Positions 45,725 to 54,549 of a stretch of 64,000 nt of DNA are shown here, in pieces (the stretch's first letter is position 1; every line of letters starts with the position of its first letter). The notes below the pieces were generated by a model, which saw nothing but the letters and a program-made list of their open reading frames with translations, had not been told where the DNA came from and did no database searches. The stretch is taken from contig NZ_JAAVLX010000003.1 of the NCBI RefSeq assembly GCF_013114825.1, positions 372,001 through 436,000 on the forward strand. The letters run 5' to 3'. The translations under genes and the position numbers were made by a program. The DNA comes from Bradyrhizobium australiense. Lineage in GTDB: Bacteria; Pseudomonadota; Alphaproteobacteria; Rhizobiales; Xanthobacteraceae.

Positions 45725-47284
45725 TTACTCGATCACAGCATGATCCGGCGCGGCCGATTGGGCGCGCAGCGTGGCCTTGGTCGAGCCGATCATGATGGCG
45801 AGCGGGATCGCGCAGGCGGTGAAAATCATCACCATCTGATAGTCATGCGAAAACGCGATGATCTGCGCTTGCACCTTGACCATCATATCGGCCATGGCGC
45901 GGCCCTTATCGGTGGCGAGATCGATCATGCCGCGCACCGCGGGCATCTGCAGAGCGTGATTGAAGGGATTGATATGCTCCGAGAGGACTGCATAGGTGTA
46001 GCGCGAGCCTTGCGTCAGTTGCGCGATCACGAGCGAGATCCCGATCGAGCTGGCGACATTGCGCATCAAGGTGAGCATCGAAGTGCCGTCGGTGCGCAGA
46101 TGATTGGGCAGCGTCAGGAATGCCACCGTGGAAAGCGGCACGAACACCAGGCCGAAGCCAAAGCCCTGCACCACGCTGATGATCACGATCTCGGTGACGC
46201 CGGTCTGGTCGGTCCAGCCGGTCATGTAGAACAGCGACAGGCAGGTGATGCCGAGGCCAGCGACGATCAGCGTCCGTGCCTCGATATGGCGCATCATGCG
46301 GCCGACCAGCATCATCGCCACGAACGTGCCGCAGCCGCGGCTCGCCAATAAAAGCCCGGCGGTGATGATGGGATAGCCGATCACGTTTTGCAGGAACGGC
46401 GATGAAAGGGCCATGGTCGAGAACAGCACCAGGCCCATCACGGCCATGAACACGCAGCCGCCGACGAAATTCTTGTCCTTGAACAGCGCGAACTGGATGA
46501 ACGGACGCGATGTGGTCAGCGAATGCGCCAGGAAATAATAGAAGCCGATGGCGGATATGATGAACTCGGCAATGATTTCGCTGGATTCCAGCCAGCCGAG
46601 CTGCTCGCCGCGGTCGAGCGCGAGTTGCAGCGCGCCGATGGCGATTGCGAGTGCGGTGAAGCCGAACCAGTCGAACCGCAGCTCAAGGTCCTTCTTGGTC
46701 TCGTCCATGAAGATCACGAGACCGAGCACGGTGATGATGCCGAACGGCAGGTTGACGAAGAACACCCAGTGCCAGGAATAGGTTTCCGTCAGCCAGGCGC
46801 CGAGCGACGGGCCCATGATCGGTCCCATCATCACGCCCATGCCCCAGATCGCCATCGCCTTGGCGCGTTCCTGCAGCGTGTAGGAGTCGAGCATCACCGC
46901 CTGGGACAGTGGCACCAGCGCGGCGCCGAACACGCCCTGCAGCAGACGGAAAAACACCATCTGGCCGATGTCCTGCGCCAGCCCGCACAGCACGGAAGCG
47001 ATGGTGAAGCCGGCCGAGCAGATGATGAAAATGCGCTTGCGGCCGAAACGGTTGGCGATCCAGCCGACCGGCGCCGTCATGATCGCGGCAGCGACGATAT
47101 AGGACGTCAGCACCCAGTTGATCTGGTCCTGCGACGCCGACAGCGTGCCCTGCATGTAGGGCAGCGCGACGTTGGCAATCGTCGTATCCAGCGCCTGCAT
47201 GATGGTCGCCGTCATGGCGCAGATTGTCACCATGTTCCGGCGCAGGCCGGGAACGGATGCCGATGATGGGCCCGGCGTCGTCAT
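45725..47284 (-). CDS. emrB: EmrB/QacA-type MFS multidrug exporter
   Basis: DHA2-family drug/proton antiporter, 519 residues and 14 helices. The motif-A loop is GWIANRFGRKRIFII, the antiporter motif C is GMGVMMGPIMGPSLGAWL, and TTIANVALPYMQGTLS lies in helix 1 with the Asp of QALDTTIANV. It follows the HlyD-type gene by a few bases and works with it as an EmrAB tripartite pump together with an outer-membrane TolC-like protein encoded elsewhere. I chose the ATG of MTTPGPSS; the longer frame upstream overlaps the emrA coding region. Confidence 0.92.
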   Translation of the reverse strand: MTTPGPSSASVPGLRRNMVTICAMTATIMQALDTTIANVALPYMQGTLSASQDQINWVLTSYIVAAAIMTAPVGWIANRFGRKRIFIICSAGFTIASVLCGLAQDIGQMVFFRLLQGVFGAALVPLSQAVMLDSYTLQERAKAMAIWGMGVMMGPIMGPSLGAWLTETYSWHWVFFVNLPFGIITVLGLVIFMDETKKDLELRFDWFGFTALAIAIGALQLALDRGEQLGWLESSEIIAEFIISAIGFYYFLAHSLTTSRPFIQFALFKDKNFVGGCVFMAVMGLVLFSTMALSSPFLQNVIGYPIITAGLLLASRGCGTFVAMMLVGRMMRHIEARTLIVAGLGITCLSLFYMTGWTDQTGVTEIVIISVVQGFGFGLVFVPLSTVAFLTLPNHLRTDGTSMLTLMRNVASSIGISLVIAQLTQGSRYTYAVLSEHINPFNHALQMPAVRGMIDLATDKGRAMADMMVKVQAQIIAFSHDYQMVMIFTACAIPLAIMIGSTKATLRAQSAAPDHAVIE

Positions 47285-47288
47285 GGCG

Positions 47289-48458
47289 CTAATCGTGGTC
47301 CTGGTTGGCCGCCGCCGGCGACAGGCCAAGCAGGGCAGACAGCGAGCGGCGATGGTTGGTGTCGATCGTGGCGTAGACGCTCATGCCGGCCTTCAGCTTG
47401 CGGACGAACTTGTCGTTCTTGTCGAAATAGATCCGCACCGGGACGCGCTGCACCACCTTGACGAAATTGCCCGACGCGTTCTGCGGCGGCAGGATCGCGA
47501 ACTGCGCGCCGGTGCCGGGCGAGAGCGAGCCGACCGTGCCCTTGAACGGGTGATTGGGGAACGCGTCAACCTCGAGCGTGACGGACTGGCCGACCGCGAC
47601 ATAGGTGAAATCGGATTCCTTCGGATTGGCGTCGACCCAAGGGTTCGCGGTGTCGATAACGCTGAATACCGGCGTGCCGGCCGTGACGAAGCGGCCGAGC
47701 TGAATCTGTTCGACCTGCGTTGCGATGCCGGCCATCGGCGCGCGCATCACGGTGTGGTCGAGATTGCGCTGGGCCTGGTCGAGCGCCGCCTTGGCCTGGG
47801 CGTAGGGCGGGAATTCCTCGAGCGGCAGATCGGGATTGCCGAGCAGTTGGGCCTTTGCGGTCGCGATCTTCTGCTGCAGCAGTTGATACTGCGCGCTCGC
47901 GGTCACGAGGGCGGTCGAAGCATTGTCGAGGTCGAGCTGCGAGCCGAAATTGTTCTTCACCAGCGCCGACTTGCGCTCGACATCACGTCGCTTCAGGTCC
48001 ATGCCCTGCTGCGAAAGCTCGCTCATCTGGCCGTAGATCTTGAGGTCCGCAATCAGGTTGTCGTAGGTGACCTTGGCTTGCGCGAGGTTGGCCTTGGCTT
48101 GTGCGAGCGCCAAGCGGAACGGCACCGGATCGATTTCGAACAGCACGTCGCCTGGATTGACCTGCTGGCCCTCTTTCACCACGACCTTCTCGATCTTGCC
48201 TGAGATGTCGGGCGTGATCAGAACCTTCTGCGCGCCGACATAGGCGTCGTCGGTGGTCACATAGCGGCCGCCGTTGAGATAGAACGTCACGCCGGCGACC
48301 AACGCGACCAGCGGCAATACCACCAGCAGCAGGAAACGGCGGTACCGGCGCATACCGGCCATCAGCCGGCGGCGCGGCTCGGCCGCGAGTTTCGGCCGTG
48401 ACGGCGTCGCGGGAGCGCCCTTCTGCTCGGGCGGGAATTTGAGCACGGGATCAGCCAT
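47289..48458 (-). CDS. emrA: EmrA/HlyD-type membrane fusion protein
   Basis: Periplasmic adaptor of 389 residues. An N-terminal basic tail precedes one membrane helix (FLLLVVLPLVALVAGVTFYL). Lipoyl half-motifs flank a coiled-coil hairpin (ALAQAKANLAQAKVTYDNL to AKAALDQAQRNLDHTVMRAP), then the beta-barrel domain (FVTAGTPVFSVIDTANPWVD, VRIYFDKND). It links the MFS pump to the outer membrane. Its start overlaps the end of marR by eight bases, so the three genes are one operon. Confidence 0.92.
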   Translation of the reverse strand: MADPVLKFPPEQKGAPATPSRPKLAAEPRRRLMAGMRRYRRFLLLVVLPLVALVAGVTFYLNGGRYVTTDDAYVGAQKVLITPDISGKIEKVVVKEGQQVNPGDVLFEIDPVPFRLALAQAKANLAQAKVTYDNLIADLKIYGQMSELSQQGMDLKRRDVERKSALVKNNFGSQLDLDNASTALVTASAQYQLLQQKIATAKAQLLGNPDLPLEEFPPYAQAKAALDQAQRNLDHTVMRAPMAGIATQVEQIQLGRFVTAGTPVFSVIDTANPWVDANPKESDFTYVAVGQSVTLEVDAFPNHPFKGTVGSLSPGTGAQFAILPPQNASGNFVKVVQRVPVRIYFDKNDKFVRKLKAGMSVYATIDTNHRRSLSALLGLSPAAANQDHD

Positions 48459-48930
48459 AGCGTTGCTCCTTTCTGGGAGGTTCGCCGGCCGGATTCTGGA
48501 TCGCGTTGCGAACGTTTTCCTTGATTAGATCGAGTTGGTCGAGAAGGCGGTGGGCATCAGTGGGATTGATGCCGTCGAGCGCGGTCGCCGTCAGTTCGGA
48601 GCGTAGCCCGGCCAGCTTGCCGAGCAGCGGCCGCGCGGCCTTGCGCAGATAGAGCCGGTTGACGCGGCGGTCATTCTCGTCGCCGCGGCGTTCAATCCAG
48701 CCATTGTCGCAGAGCTTGTCGATCAGCCGCGTCAACGTGATCGGCTGCATCTCCATCTGTTCGGCAAGTTCCGACTGCTTGAGGCCTTCGGTGCGCTCAA
48801 CCTTGGCCAGCACCGCCCATTGCGCGCGGGTGATACCATAACGCGCCGCCTGCCGGTCGGCATAGGCGCGCACCATCCGCTGCACCTCGCCGAGCGTAAA
48901 CAGAAAATTCATGTCCACGGTACCGCGCAT
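48451..48930 (-). CDS. MarR-family repressor of the efflux operon
   Basis: About 159-residue winged-helix regulator. It begins MRGTVDMNFLFTLGEVQR. The recognition helices are in QSELAEQMEMQPITLTRLID, and the wing is RRGDENDRRVNRLYL. GAAGGGCA just before the ATG supports the start, with a second ATG six codons in. It is the first gene of the marR-emrA-emrB operon and lies just after a perfect palindrome, so autorepression relieved by a drug ligand is expected. It resembles the regulators paired with EmrAB in rhizobia. Confidence 0.9.
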   Translation of the reverse strand: MRGTVDMNFLFTLGEVQRMVRAYADRQAARYGITRAQWAVLAKVERTEGLKQSELAEQMEMQPITLTRLIDKLCDNGWIERRGDENDRRVNRLYLRKAARPLLGKLAGLRSELTATALDGINPTDAHRLLDQLDLIKENVRNAIQNPAGEPPRKEQRYG

Positions 48931-48961
48931 TGCCCTTCGCCTCCCATAAGCTTGGGATATA

Positions 48962-48975
48962 ATAAGCTTGCTTAT
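48962..48975. promoter_or_regulatory. MarR operator palindrome
   Basis: ATAAGCTTGCTTAT is a perfect 6-2-6 dyad about 30 bases before the marR start. A partial second copy (CATAAGCTT, from 48945) lies beside it and a TATTAT-like -10 between the two. Likely the binding site through which MarR shuts off the operon. Confidence 0.55.
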
Positions 48976-49087
48976 GATTTCTGGATGGCGCGTTAACGGC
49001 GGTCTGACCCGCTTCCAGCACATGGCTGGGAACTAACAGGTGACCGGGCTTTGGGATTGGCCGCCGAAATGCTAGAAAATATCCGAC

Positions 49088-49573
49088 ATGAGCCTGGCAA
49101 AGCCGACCTTTCCTGCCCCTGACCACGATCACGGCCGCTGCACTGCGGAAGCGATCGCGCATGCCGAACAGGTCTGCGCGAAACGGGCGCAGAAATTCAC
49201 CCCGATTCGGCGCCAGGTGCTGCAGGCGCTGCTTTCGAGCCACCGTCCGCTCGGCGCCTATGAGGTGATCGACGAACTCGCCAAATCGATGCCGCGGCCG
49301 GCGCCGATCACGGTCTACCGCGCGCTCGATTTCCTGATGGAAAACGGGCTCGTCCACCGCATCGAGAGCCGCAATGCGTTCCTCGCCTGCGCGCATGACC
49401 ATGACGAGACCTCCATGGTGGCGTTCCTGATCTGCGAGCTCTGTGGCTCTGTCGGCGAAATTCCCGCAGCCCCCGTGGCGCAAAGCCTCAACGCGGCGGC
49501 GCGCGCATCGGGATTTGCGCCAAAACTCTCCGTTGTCGAGATCGCCGGCATCTGCGCGCATTGCCAGAAATAA
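49088..49573 (+). CDS. zur: Fur-family zinc uptake regulator (Zur type)
   Basis: 161-residue Fur-family repressor. The N-terminus is His-rich (PDHDHGRCTAEAIAHAEQVC). The DNA-binding helix region is TPIRRQVLQALLSSHRPLGA and TVYRALDFLMENGLVHRIES. The structural zinc site is formed by CELC and CAHC at the end. The cysteine/histidine pattern fits Zur better than Fur or Irr (no HHH stretch or haem motif). Its targets are probably zinc importers elsewhere. It is divergent from the marR operon and 52 bases before the EamA gene. Confidence 0.85.
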   Translation: MSLAKPTFPAPDHDHGRCTAEAIAHAEQVCAKRAQKFTPIRRQVLQALLSSHRPLGAYEVIDELAKSMPRPAPITVYRALDFLMENGLVHRIESRNAFLACAHDHDETSMVAFLICELCGSVGEIPAAPVAQSLNAAARASGFAPKLSVVEIAGICAHCQK

Positions 49574-49624
49574 CGCATTGCCAGAAATAACGAGAACACG
49601 GCGCCAGGCCGGCCACGAGGATCG

Positions 49625-50563
49625 ATGTCGTCCAAGCCAGTAGAACCTTTTGCCGGGCGTGCGCTCACCCCGGGCGCCATCGCCTTGATGCTGATGTTGT
49701 GCCTGAGCTGGGGTTTCAACCAGATTGCGGTGAAGCTAACGCTGCCCGACGTGCCGCCGATGCTGCAGGCCTTGATCCGCTCGGCCGGCGCGTTGCCGGT
49801 CATGCTCTTTGCCGGCTGGCTGCGCGGCGTAAAATTCTTCGAGCGTGACGGATCGCTCCGCCCCGGCCTGCTGGCGGGCACGTTGTTCGGCATAGAATTC
49901 GTGCTGATATTCACCGGGCTGGTGTTCACATCGGCGTCGCGCGCCGCGGTGTTCCTGTACACCGCGCCGTTCTTCGTCGCGCTCGGCTCCTATCAGTTTC
50001 TTGGCGAGCGCCTGAGCATGATGCAATGGGGTGGACTGGGCCTGAGCTTTGCCGGTGTCGCGCTGGCGATCGGCGTGCCGCAGGCGAATGTCGATGCAAA
50101 AGTGTTGCTTGGCGACCTGCTGGTGGTCGGCGGCGGCGCGCTGTGGGGCGCAACCACGCTGATTGCCAAGGGCACGAAACTTCGTAACGCCGCGCCGGAG
50201 AAGGCGCTGGGCTATCAGGTGGCCGTATCGATCCCGATTCTGGGCTGTGCATCCCTGCTGTTTGGCGAGAATATCGCCCACATGCCGAGCGCATTGTCGA
50301 TCTCGCTCCTGGCCTATCAGGCGATCTGGGTCGTGGGCTGCACTTTCGTGCTGTGGTTCGCGCTGGTAAAGACCTATTCGGCAAGCAAGCTGTCGTCGTT
50401 CACCTTCGTCACGCCATTGTTCGGCGTCGTCGCCGCCTATTTCATCCTGCACGACACGCTGACGATTGCCTTCGGCGTTGCAGCGCTGCTGGTCATCGCG
50501 GGGCTTTATCTCGTCAACAAGCCGGATCCGAAGGTGGTACCGGATCCGAACGTGCCGGCGTGA
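49625..50563 (+). CDS. EamA/DMT-family transporter
   Basis: Ten-helix metabolite exporter, 312 residues, built of two EamA repeats (AIALMLMLCLSWGFNQIAVK and LLVVGGGALWGATTLIAKGT). The first repeat ends with TSASRAAVFLYTAPFFVALG, the typical signature. GAGGATCG precedes the ATG. It may be co-transcribed with zur given the close spacing, but zinc-related function cannot be concluded. Substrate unknown. Confidence 0.88.
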   Translation: MSSKPVEPFAGRALTPGAIALMLMLCLSWGFNQIAVKLTLPDVPPMLQALIRSAGALPVMLFAGWLRGVKFFERDGSLRPGLLAGTLFGIEFVLIFTGLVFTSASRAAVFLYTAPFFVALGSYQFLGERLSMMQWGGLGLSFAGVALAIGVPQANVDAKVLLGDLLVVGGGALWGATTLIAKGTKLRNAAPEKALGYQVAVSIPILGCASLLFGENIAHMPSALSISLLAYQAIWVVGCTFVLWFALVKTYSASKLSSFTFVTPLFGVVAAYFILHDTLTIAFGVAALLVIAGLYLVNKPDPKVVPDPNVPA

Positions 50564-50577
50564 GGGCCGCGACTCCC

Positions 50578-50661
50578 GTCATTGCAAGGAGCGACAGCGA
50601 CGAAGCAATCCATCTCTCCTCAGGCGCGGATGGATGGATTGCTTCGCTCGCTCGCAATGAC
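50578..50661. repeat. Palindromic repeat (GTCATTGCAAGGAGCG type)
   Basis: GTCATTGCAAGGAGCGACAG and GATTGCTTCGCTCGCTCGC are imperfect arms, ending in GCAATGAC. CGAAGCAATCC in the left half pairs with GGATTGCTTCG in the right. A very frequent Bradyrhizobium/Rhodopseudomonas intergenic element as I remember it. It lies between convergent genes and probably terminates both. Confidence 0.7.
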
Positions 50662-50697
50662 GTGGAGAGAACGTGCACCACATTGCGGGTCTGCGAT

Positions 50698-51573
50698 CTA
50701 TCCCGTCTCGATCGGCAACGACGCATCCTTCGCCCATTCGCCCATCGAGCCGTCGTAAAGCGTGAGGTTGTCGTAGCCGAGCCGGTGCAGCAGGAACAGG
50801 TCGATGGTCGCCGAGATGCCGCCGCCGCCGTAGGCGACCACGCGCTTGTCTTTTGTGATGCCCTGCGCCTTGAAGTTGGCTTCGGCCTCCGCAAGCGGCA
50901 CGAAGGCCTTGGTCTTGGGATCGACCAGCGTCGCGGCGGAGACATTGCAACTGCCGGGAACGCGGCCGGGCCGGCCGTAGCGGCTGGGCTCGAGACCCTT
51001 GTGAAACTGCGGGCCGAGCGCGTTGACGACGACGGTATTGCGTTCGGCGGTGGCGGCGAGCGTCTCGTGCTTGTCGACGAAAAATCCGTCCCTCGGCTTC
51101 GCCGTGAAGGTCGCCGGCGGATATCCCTTCGCGGGGCCGGTTTCGAGCGGGCGGCCTTCGAGCTTCCATTTGTCGAGACCGCCGTCGAGCACCGAAACGT
51201 TCTCGAAGCCCAGCGATTTGAGCATCCACCAGAACCGTGTCGCCCACATCGGCGTGCCGATGCTGTACAGCGCGACCCGGCTTTCGTTGGATACGCCGTG
51301 ACGGCCGAACGCCCGCTCGAGATGAGCAACGTCCGGCATCATGAAGCGAAGCTCGGTATTGGGATCGCAGAACTCGCCTTGCAGATCGAGAAAATCTGCA
51401 CCGGGAATATGCCCGGCCTCGAATGTGTGCCGTCCGGGAACGGTGAGATAGGGCTGGCTGCTGCCTTCGGGCGCGGGTTCGAGATAGGTGGTGCAGTCGA
51501 ACAGCCGCAGGTCGGCCTGACCCAGAATATCTGCGAGTTCCGCCGTAGCGATGAGCTCGTTACACCCCGACAT
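50698..51573 (-). CDS. Rhodanese-like protein of the SseA type lacking the catalytic Cys
   Basis: 291-residue tandem rhodanese protein resembling 3-mercaptopyruvate sulfurtransferase. The first domain covers residues ~5-140 (DLRLFDCTTYL, GRHTFEAGHIPGADFLDLQG) and the second ~160-290. At the active-site loop, where sulfurtransferases have CGSG[VI]TA, it reads YGGGGISAT, so the persulfide cysteine is replaced by Gly. The first domain also has no cysteine at the equivalent place. Either it is non-catalytic (binding or regulatory) or it uses another chemistry. GGGAGAG before the ATG supports the start; the frame runs 28 codons further up without support. Confidence 0.82.
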   Translation of the reverse strand: MSGCNELIATAELADILGQADLRLFDCTTYLEPAPEGSSQPYLTVPGRHTFEAGHIPGADFLDLQGEFCDPNTELRFMMPDVAHLERAFGRHGVSNESRVALYSIGTPMWATRFWWMLKSLGFENVSVLDGGLDKWKLEGRPLETGPAKGYPPATFTAKPRDGFFVDKHETLAATAERNTVVVNALGPQFHKGLEPSRYGRPGRVPGSCNVSAATLVDPKTKAFVPLAEAEANFKAQGITKDKRVVAYGGGGISATIDLFLLHRLGYDNLTLYDGSMGEWAKDASLPIETG

Positions 51574-51838
51574 TGTTGGCTCTCCCGTTATTCTACCGAT
51601 GCTAGGGCCCGCATCGGGCCATGAAAAGGCGGCTGGGAAGTGCGCTCGCTCTTTCAATTCGGCGATTCCTGTCCAATATAGCGGTTAACGGAAGACGAGG
51701 TTTTTTGCCCTGCTTTTGGTCGCTACGTCTGACCTAAGCCATTGAATCTGCAAAATAAAAATCCGAAACGTGACGAGGCGCACACTGCCTTCGTCGCCCC
51801 CTTGGTACATGTCATCAAAACCTGATATTCGAGGCCCC

Positions 51839-53122
51839 ATGAACAAGCCCGAAATAATCCCGCAAGACGACGTCGCCGGCCCCAAGGCCAGGCATAAAAC
51901 CACCCAGGTCATGGTCGGCAATGTTGCCGTCGGCGGGGGTGCGCCGATCGTCGTGCAGTCGATGACCAACACCGACACCGCCGATGTCGAAGGCACGATC
52001 GCGCAGGTCGCGGCGCTGTCGCGCGCCGGCTCGGAAATGGTGCGCATCACCGTCGATCGCGAGGAGGCGGCTGCCGCCGTTCCGCATATCCGCGATGGCC
52101 TGCGCAAGCGCGGCATCACCACGCCATTGATCGGCGATTTCCACTATATCGGACACAAGCTGCTCGCCGAATATCCGGCCTGCGCCGAGGCGCTCGACAA
52201 ATACCGCATCAATCCCGGTAATGTCGGCTTCAAGAACAAGCGCGACACGCAATTCGCCGACATCATCGAGATCGCCAACAAGAACAACAAGCCGGTCCGC
52301 ATCGGCGCCAACTGGGGCTCGCTCGACCAGGAGCTGCTGACCAAGCTGATGGACGAGAACACGGCTTCGCCCAATCCGCGCGACGCGCGCGCGGTGACAC
52401 GCGAGGCCATGGTGCAGTCGGCGCTGCTGTCGGCCGCCCGCGCACAAGAGCTCGGCATGCCCAAGAATCGCATGATCCTGTCGGCCAAAGTCTCCGCCGT
52501 GCAGGACCTGATCGCGGTCTATCAGGAACTGGCGCGCCGCTCGGATTACGCGATCCATCTCGGCCTCACCGAAGCCGGCATGGGCTCGAAGGGCATCGTG
52601 GCTTCATCTGCTGCGCTCGGCATCCTCTTGCAGGATGGCATCGGCGATACCATCCGCATTTCGCTCACTCCCGAGCCCGGCGGCGACCGCACGCTGGAAG
52701 TGCAGGTCGCGCAGGAATTGCTGCAGACCATGGGCTTCCGCACTTTTGTGCCGCTGGTCGCGGCATGTCCGGGCTGCGGCCGCACCACCTCGACCACCTT
52801 CCAGGAACTGGCGCGCTCGATCCAGGACTTCATCCGCGACGAGATGCCGAACTGGAAGACGCAATATCCCGGTGTCGAGCAGCTCAACGTCGCGGTGATG
52901 GGCTGCATCGTCAACGGCCCCGGCGAATCCAAGCACGCCAATATCGGCATCTCCCTGCCCGGCACCGGCGAAGCGCCGGCCGCGCCCGTGTTTGTCGACG
53001 GCAAGAAGTTCCGCACCCTGCGCGGCCCGACGATTGCGGCAGATTTCAAGGCGCTGGTGATCGATTATATCGACCAGCGCTATGGCGCAGGTGCCAAGAC
53101 GCCGGTTACCGCGGCGGAGTAA
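51839..53122 (+). CDS. ispG: 4-hydroxy-3-methylbut-2-enyl diphosphate synthase IspG
   Basis: Iron-sulfur enzyme of the non-mevalonate isoprenoid pathway (MEcPP to HMBPP), 427 residues. The TIM-barrel domain starts with [20 protein letters not shown] and [13 protein letters not shown]. The 4Fe-4S cluster ligands are in [10 protein letters not shown] and [10 protein letters not shown], with the active Glu in the latter. GAGG before the ATG fits. The frame is open 23 codons upstream but without support. A prenyltransferase of the same pathway lies about 9 kb away. Confidence 0.95.
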   Translation: MNKPEIIPQDDVAGPKARHKTTQVMVGNVAVGGGAPIVVQSMTNTDTADVEGTIAQVAALSRAGSEMVRITVDREEAAAAVPHIRDGLRKRGITTPLIGDFHYIGHKLLAEYPACAEALDKYRINPGNVGFKNKRDTQFADIIEIANKNNKPVRIGANWGSLDQELLTKLMDENTASPNPRDARAVTREAMVQSALLSAARAQELGMPKNRMILSAKVSAVQDLIAVYQELARRSDYAIHLGLTEAGMGSKGIVASSAALGILLQDGIGDTIRISLTPEPGGDRTLEVQVAQELLQTMGFRTFVPLVAACPGCGRTTSTTFQELARSIQDFIRDEMPNWKTQYPGVEQLNVAVMGCIVNGPGESKHANIGISLPGTGEAPAAPVFVDGKKFRTLRGPTIAADFKALVIDYIDQRYGAGAKTPVTAAE

Positions 53123-53132
53123 TATTTCTCCG

Positions 53133-53272
53133 GTCGTCCCCGCGAAAGCGGGGACCCATAACCACCGGATTTTGTGGTTATGGCGGGCTGTCATCTCAAG
53201 TCTTCGCAAAATTAGAGCCGGTGGTTATGGGTCCCGGATCGCACTCGCTGCGCTCGCTTGTCCGGGACGACG
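53133..53272. repeat. Palindromic repeat after ispG (GTCGTCCCCGCGAAAGCGGGG type)
   Basis: GTCGTCCCCGCGAAAGCGGG and GGGTCCCGGATCGCACTCGC with GTCCGGGACGAC are arms. CCATAACCACCGG and CCGGTGGTTATGG form a second, inner perfect pairing. Sibling of the element at 26935-27056. It is followed by half of the GTAGCCCGGATGG element (CGCGCCATCCGGGCTACG near 53295-53313). Confidence 0.7.
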
Positions 53273-53347
53273 GATAAATTCCGCGCATTGCGCTTCGCGC
53301 CATCCGGGCTACGATGATCCCAATCAAGAACGATTGGGAGAACGCCC

Positions 53348-54241
53348 ATGTCTTCGTTGTCCGGCAAGCAGGGTCCGCGTTATCGGCACGTCGCCGGCGA
53401 AGCCGAGCCTTACGAGACCATCGCGGTCGAGAAGCTGACGCCGATCATCGGCGCGGAAATCTCCGGCGTCGATATCGGCAAAATCGTCTCGGACGATGCC
53501 CGCTCCAATCGCCAGATGGACGAAATCCATCGCGCGCTCGCCGAAAACCTCGTCATCTTCTTTCGCGACCAGCACATCACCCCGCAACAGCATCTGGCCT
53601 TCGGCCGCAAGTTCGGCGAATTGCACGTGCATCCGGCGGCGCCCAACGAGGGCGATCCCGCGCTGATGAAGATCTATGCCGATAAGGATTCACCGCGCGC
53701 CAATGGCGAAGGATGGCACAGCGACGTCTCCTGCGATCTCGAGCCGCCGATGGGGTCCATCCTCTACATCAAGCAATGTCCCCCGCGCGGCGGCGATACG
53801 CTGTTCGCCAATATGTACGCCGCCTATGAGGCGCTGTCGGATCGGATGAAGGCCTATCTCGACGGGCTGACTGCATTGCATGATGGCGAGCAGACCTATC
53901 GCGGGCTCTACACCAATTACGGCGTTGCCGACCGGGTAGAATATCCACGCGCCGAACACCCCGTGGTGCGCACGCATCCCGTCACGGGCAAGAAGGCGCT
54001 CTACGTCAATCGCGGCTTCACCCGTCACATCATTGGCATCCCTCGCGACGAGAGCGACGCCATGCTGGCCTATCTCTACCAGCACGCGGAGAACCCGCTG
54101 TTCCAGTGCCGCTTCCGCTGGACGGAAAACGCCGTCGCCTTCTGGGACAACCGCTGCGCCCAACATCGAGCGATGTGGGACTACTGGCCGCATACGCGGT
54201 CAGGCACGCGGGTGACGGTGAAGGGCGAACGGCCGGTGTAA
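53348..54241 (+). CDS. TauD/TfdA-family Fe(II)/2-oxoglutarate dioxygenase
   Basis: 297-residue non-haem iron dioxygenase. The metal ligands are His124 and Asp126 in GWHSDVSC and a distal His in CAQHRAMWDY (about 276). The 2-oxoglutarate-binding Arg is in RSGTRVTV. The QPRGGDTLFANMYAAYEAL-like segment (PPRGGDTLF) is typical of taurine/alkylsulfatase-type members. GGGAGAACGCCC precedes the ATG. Substrate may be taurine, another sulfonate, or an aryloxyalkanoate, and cannot be chosen by sequence alone. Confidence 0.9.
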   Translation: MSSLSGKQGPRYRHVAGEAEPYETIAVEKLTPIIGAEISGVDIGKIVSDDARSNRQMDEIHRALAENLVIFFRDQHITPQQHLAFGRKFGELHVHPAAPNEGDPALMKIYADKDSPRANGEGWHSDVSCDLEPPMGSILYIKQCPPRGGDTLFANMYAAYEALSDRMKAYLDGLTALHDGEQTYRGLYTNYGVADRVEYPRAEHPVVRTHPVTGKKALYVNRGFTRHIIGIPRDESDAMLAYLYQHAENPLFQCRFRWTENAVAFWDNRCAQHRAMWDYWPHTRSGTRVTVKGERPV

Positions 54242-54244
54242 TTT

Positions 54245-54473
54245 CGTAGGGCGGATGAGCGAAGCGTAATCCGCCGTCTTCGCGCAAAGGCATAGAGTTA
54301 CGCTGCGCCAACTTTGCTGCGTCATAAGCCCCTCATGGTGAGGAGCGCGAAGCGCGTCTCGAACCATGAGGCCCTCTCTACAGCCTGCATCCTTCGAGAC
54401 GCCCGCTCTGCGGGCTCCTCAGGGATGAGGGGTTTGCGCAGCTATGACGCAGTAGAACTAATCCGCCCAACGA
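54245..54473. repeat. Nested palindromic repeats
   Basis: An outer element begins CGTAGGGCGGATGAGCGAAG and ends CTAATCCGCCCAACG. Inside it lies a complete second element. CTGCGTCATAAGCCCCTCA (from 54317) pairs with TGAGGGGTTTGCGCAGCTAT and GACGCAG (to 54452), with GGTGAGGAGCGCGAAGCGCG hairpins between. The inner part belongs to the CCTCATGGTGAGGAG family at 6507-6632. Together they fill the gap between the two oxygenase genes. Confidence 0.6.
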
Positions 54474-54549
54474 TGTTGTATCCGCGTTGACGCATGGCGG
54501 CGCCTGCGCCAAGCTCCGTTAAAAGCAAAACAAGATCCGGAGGACGCCG

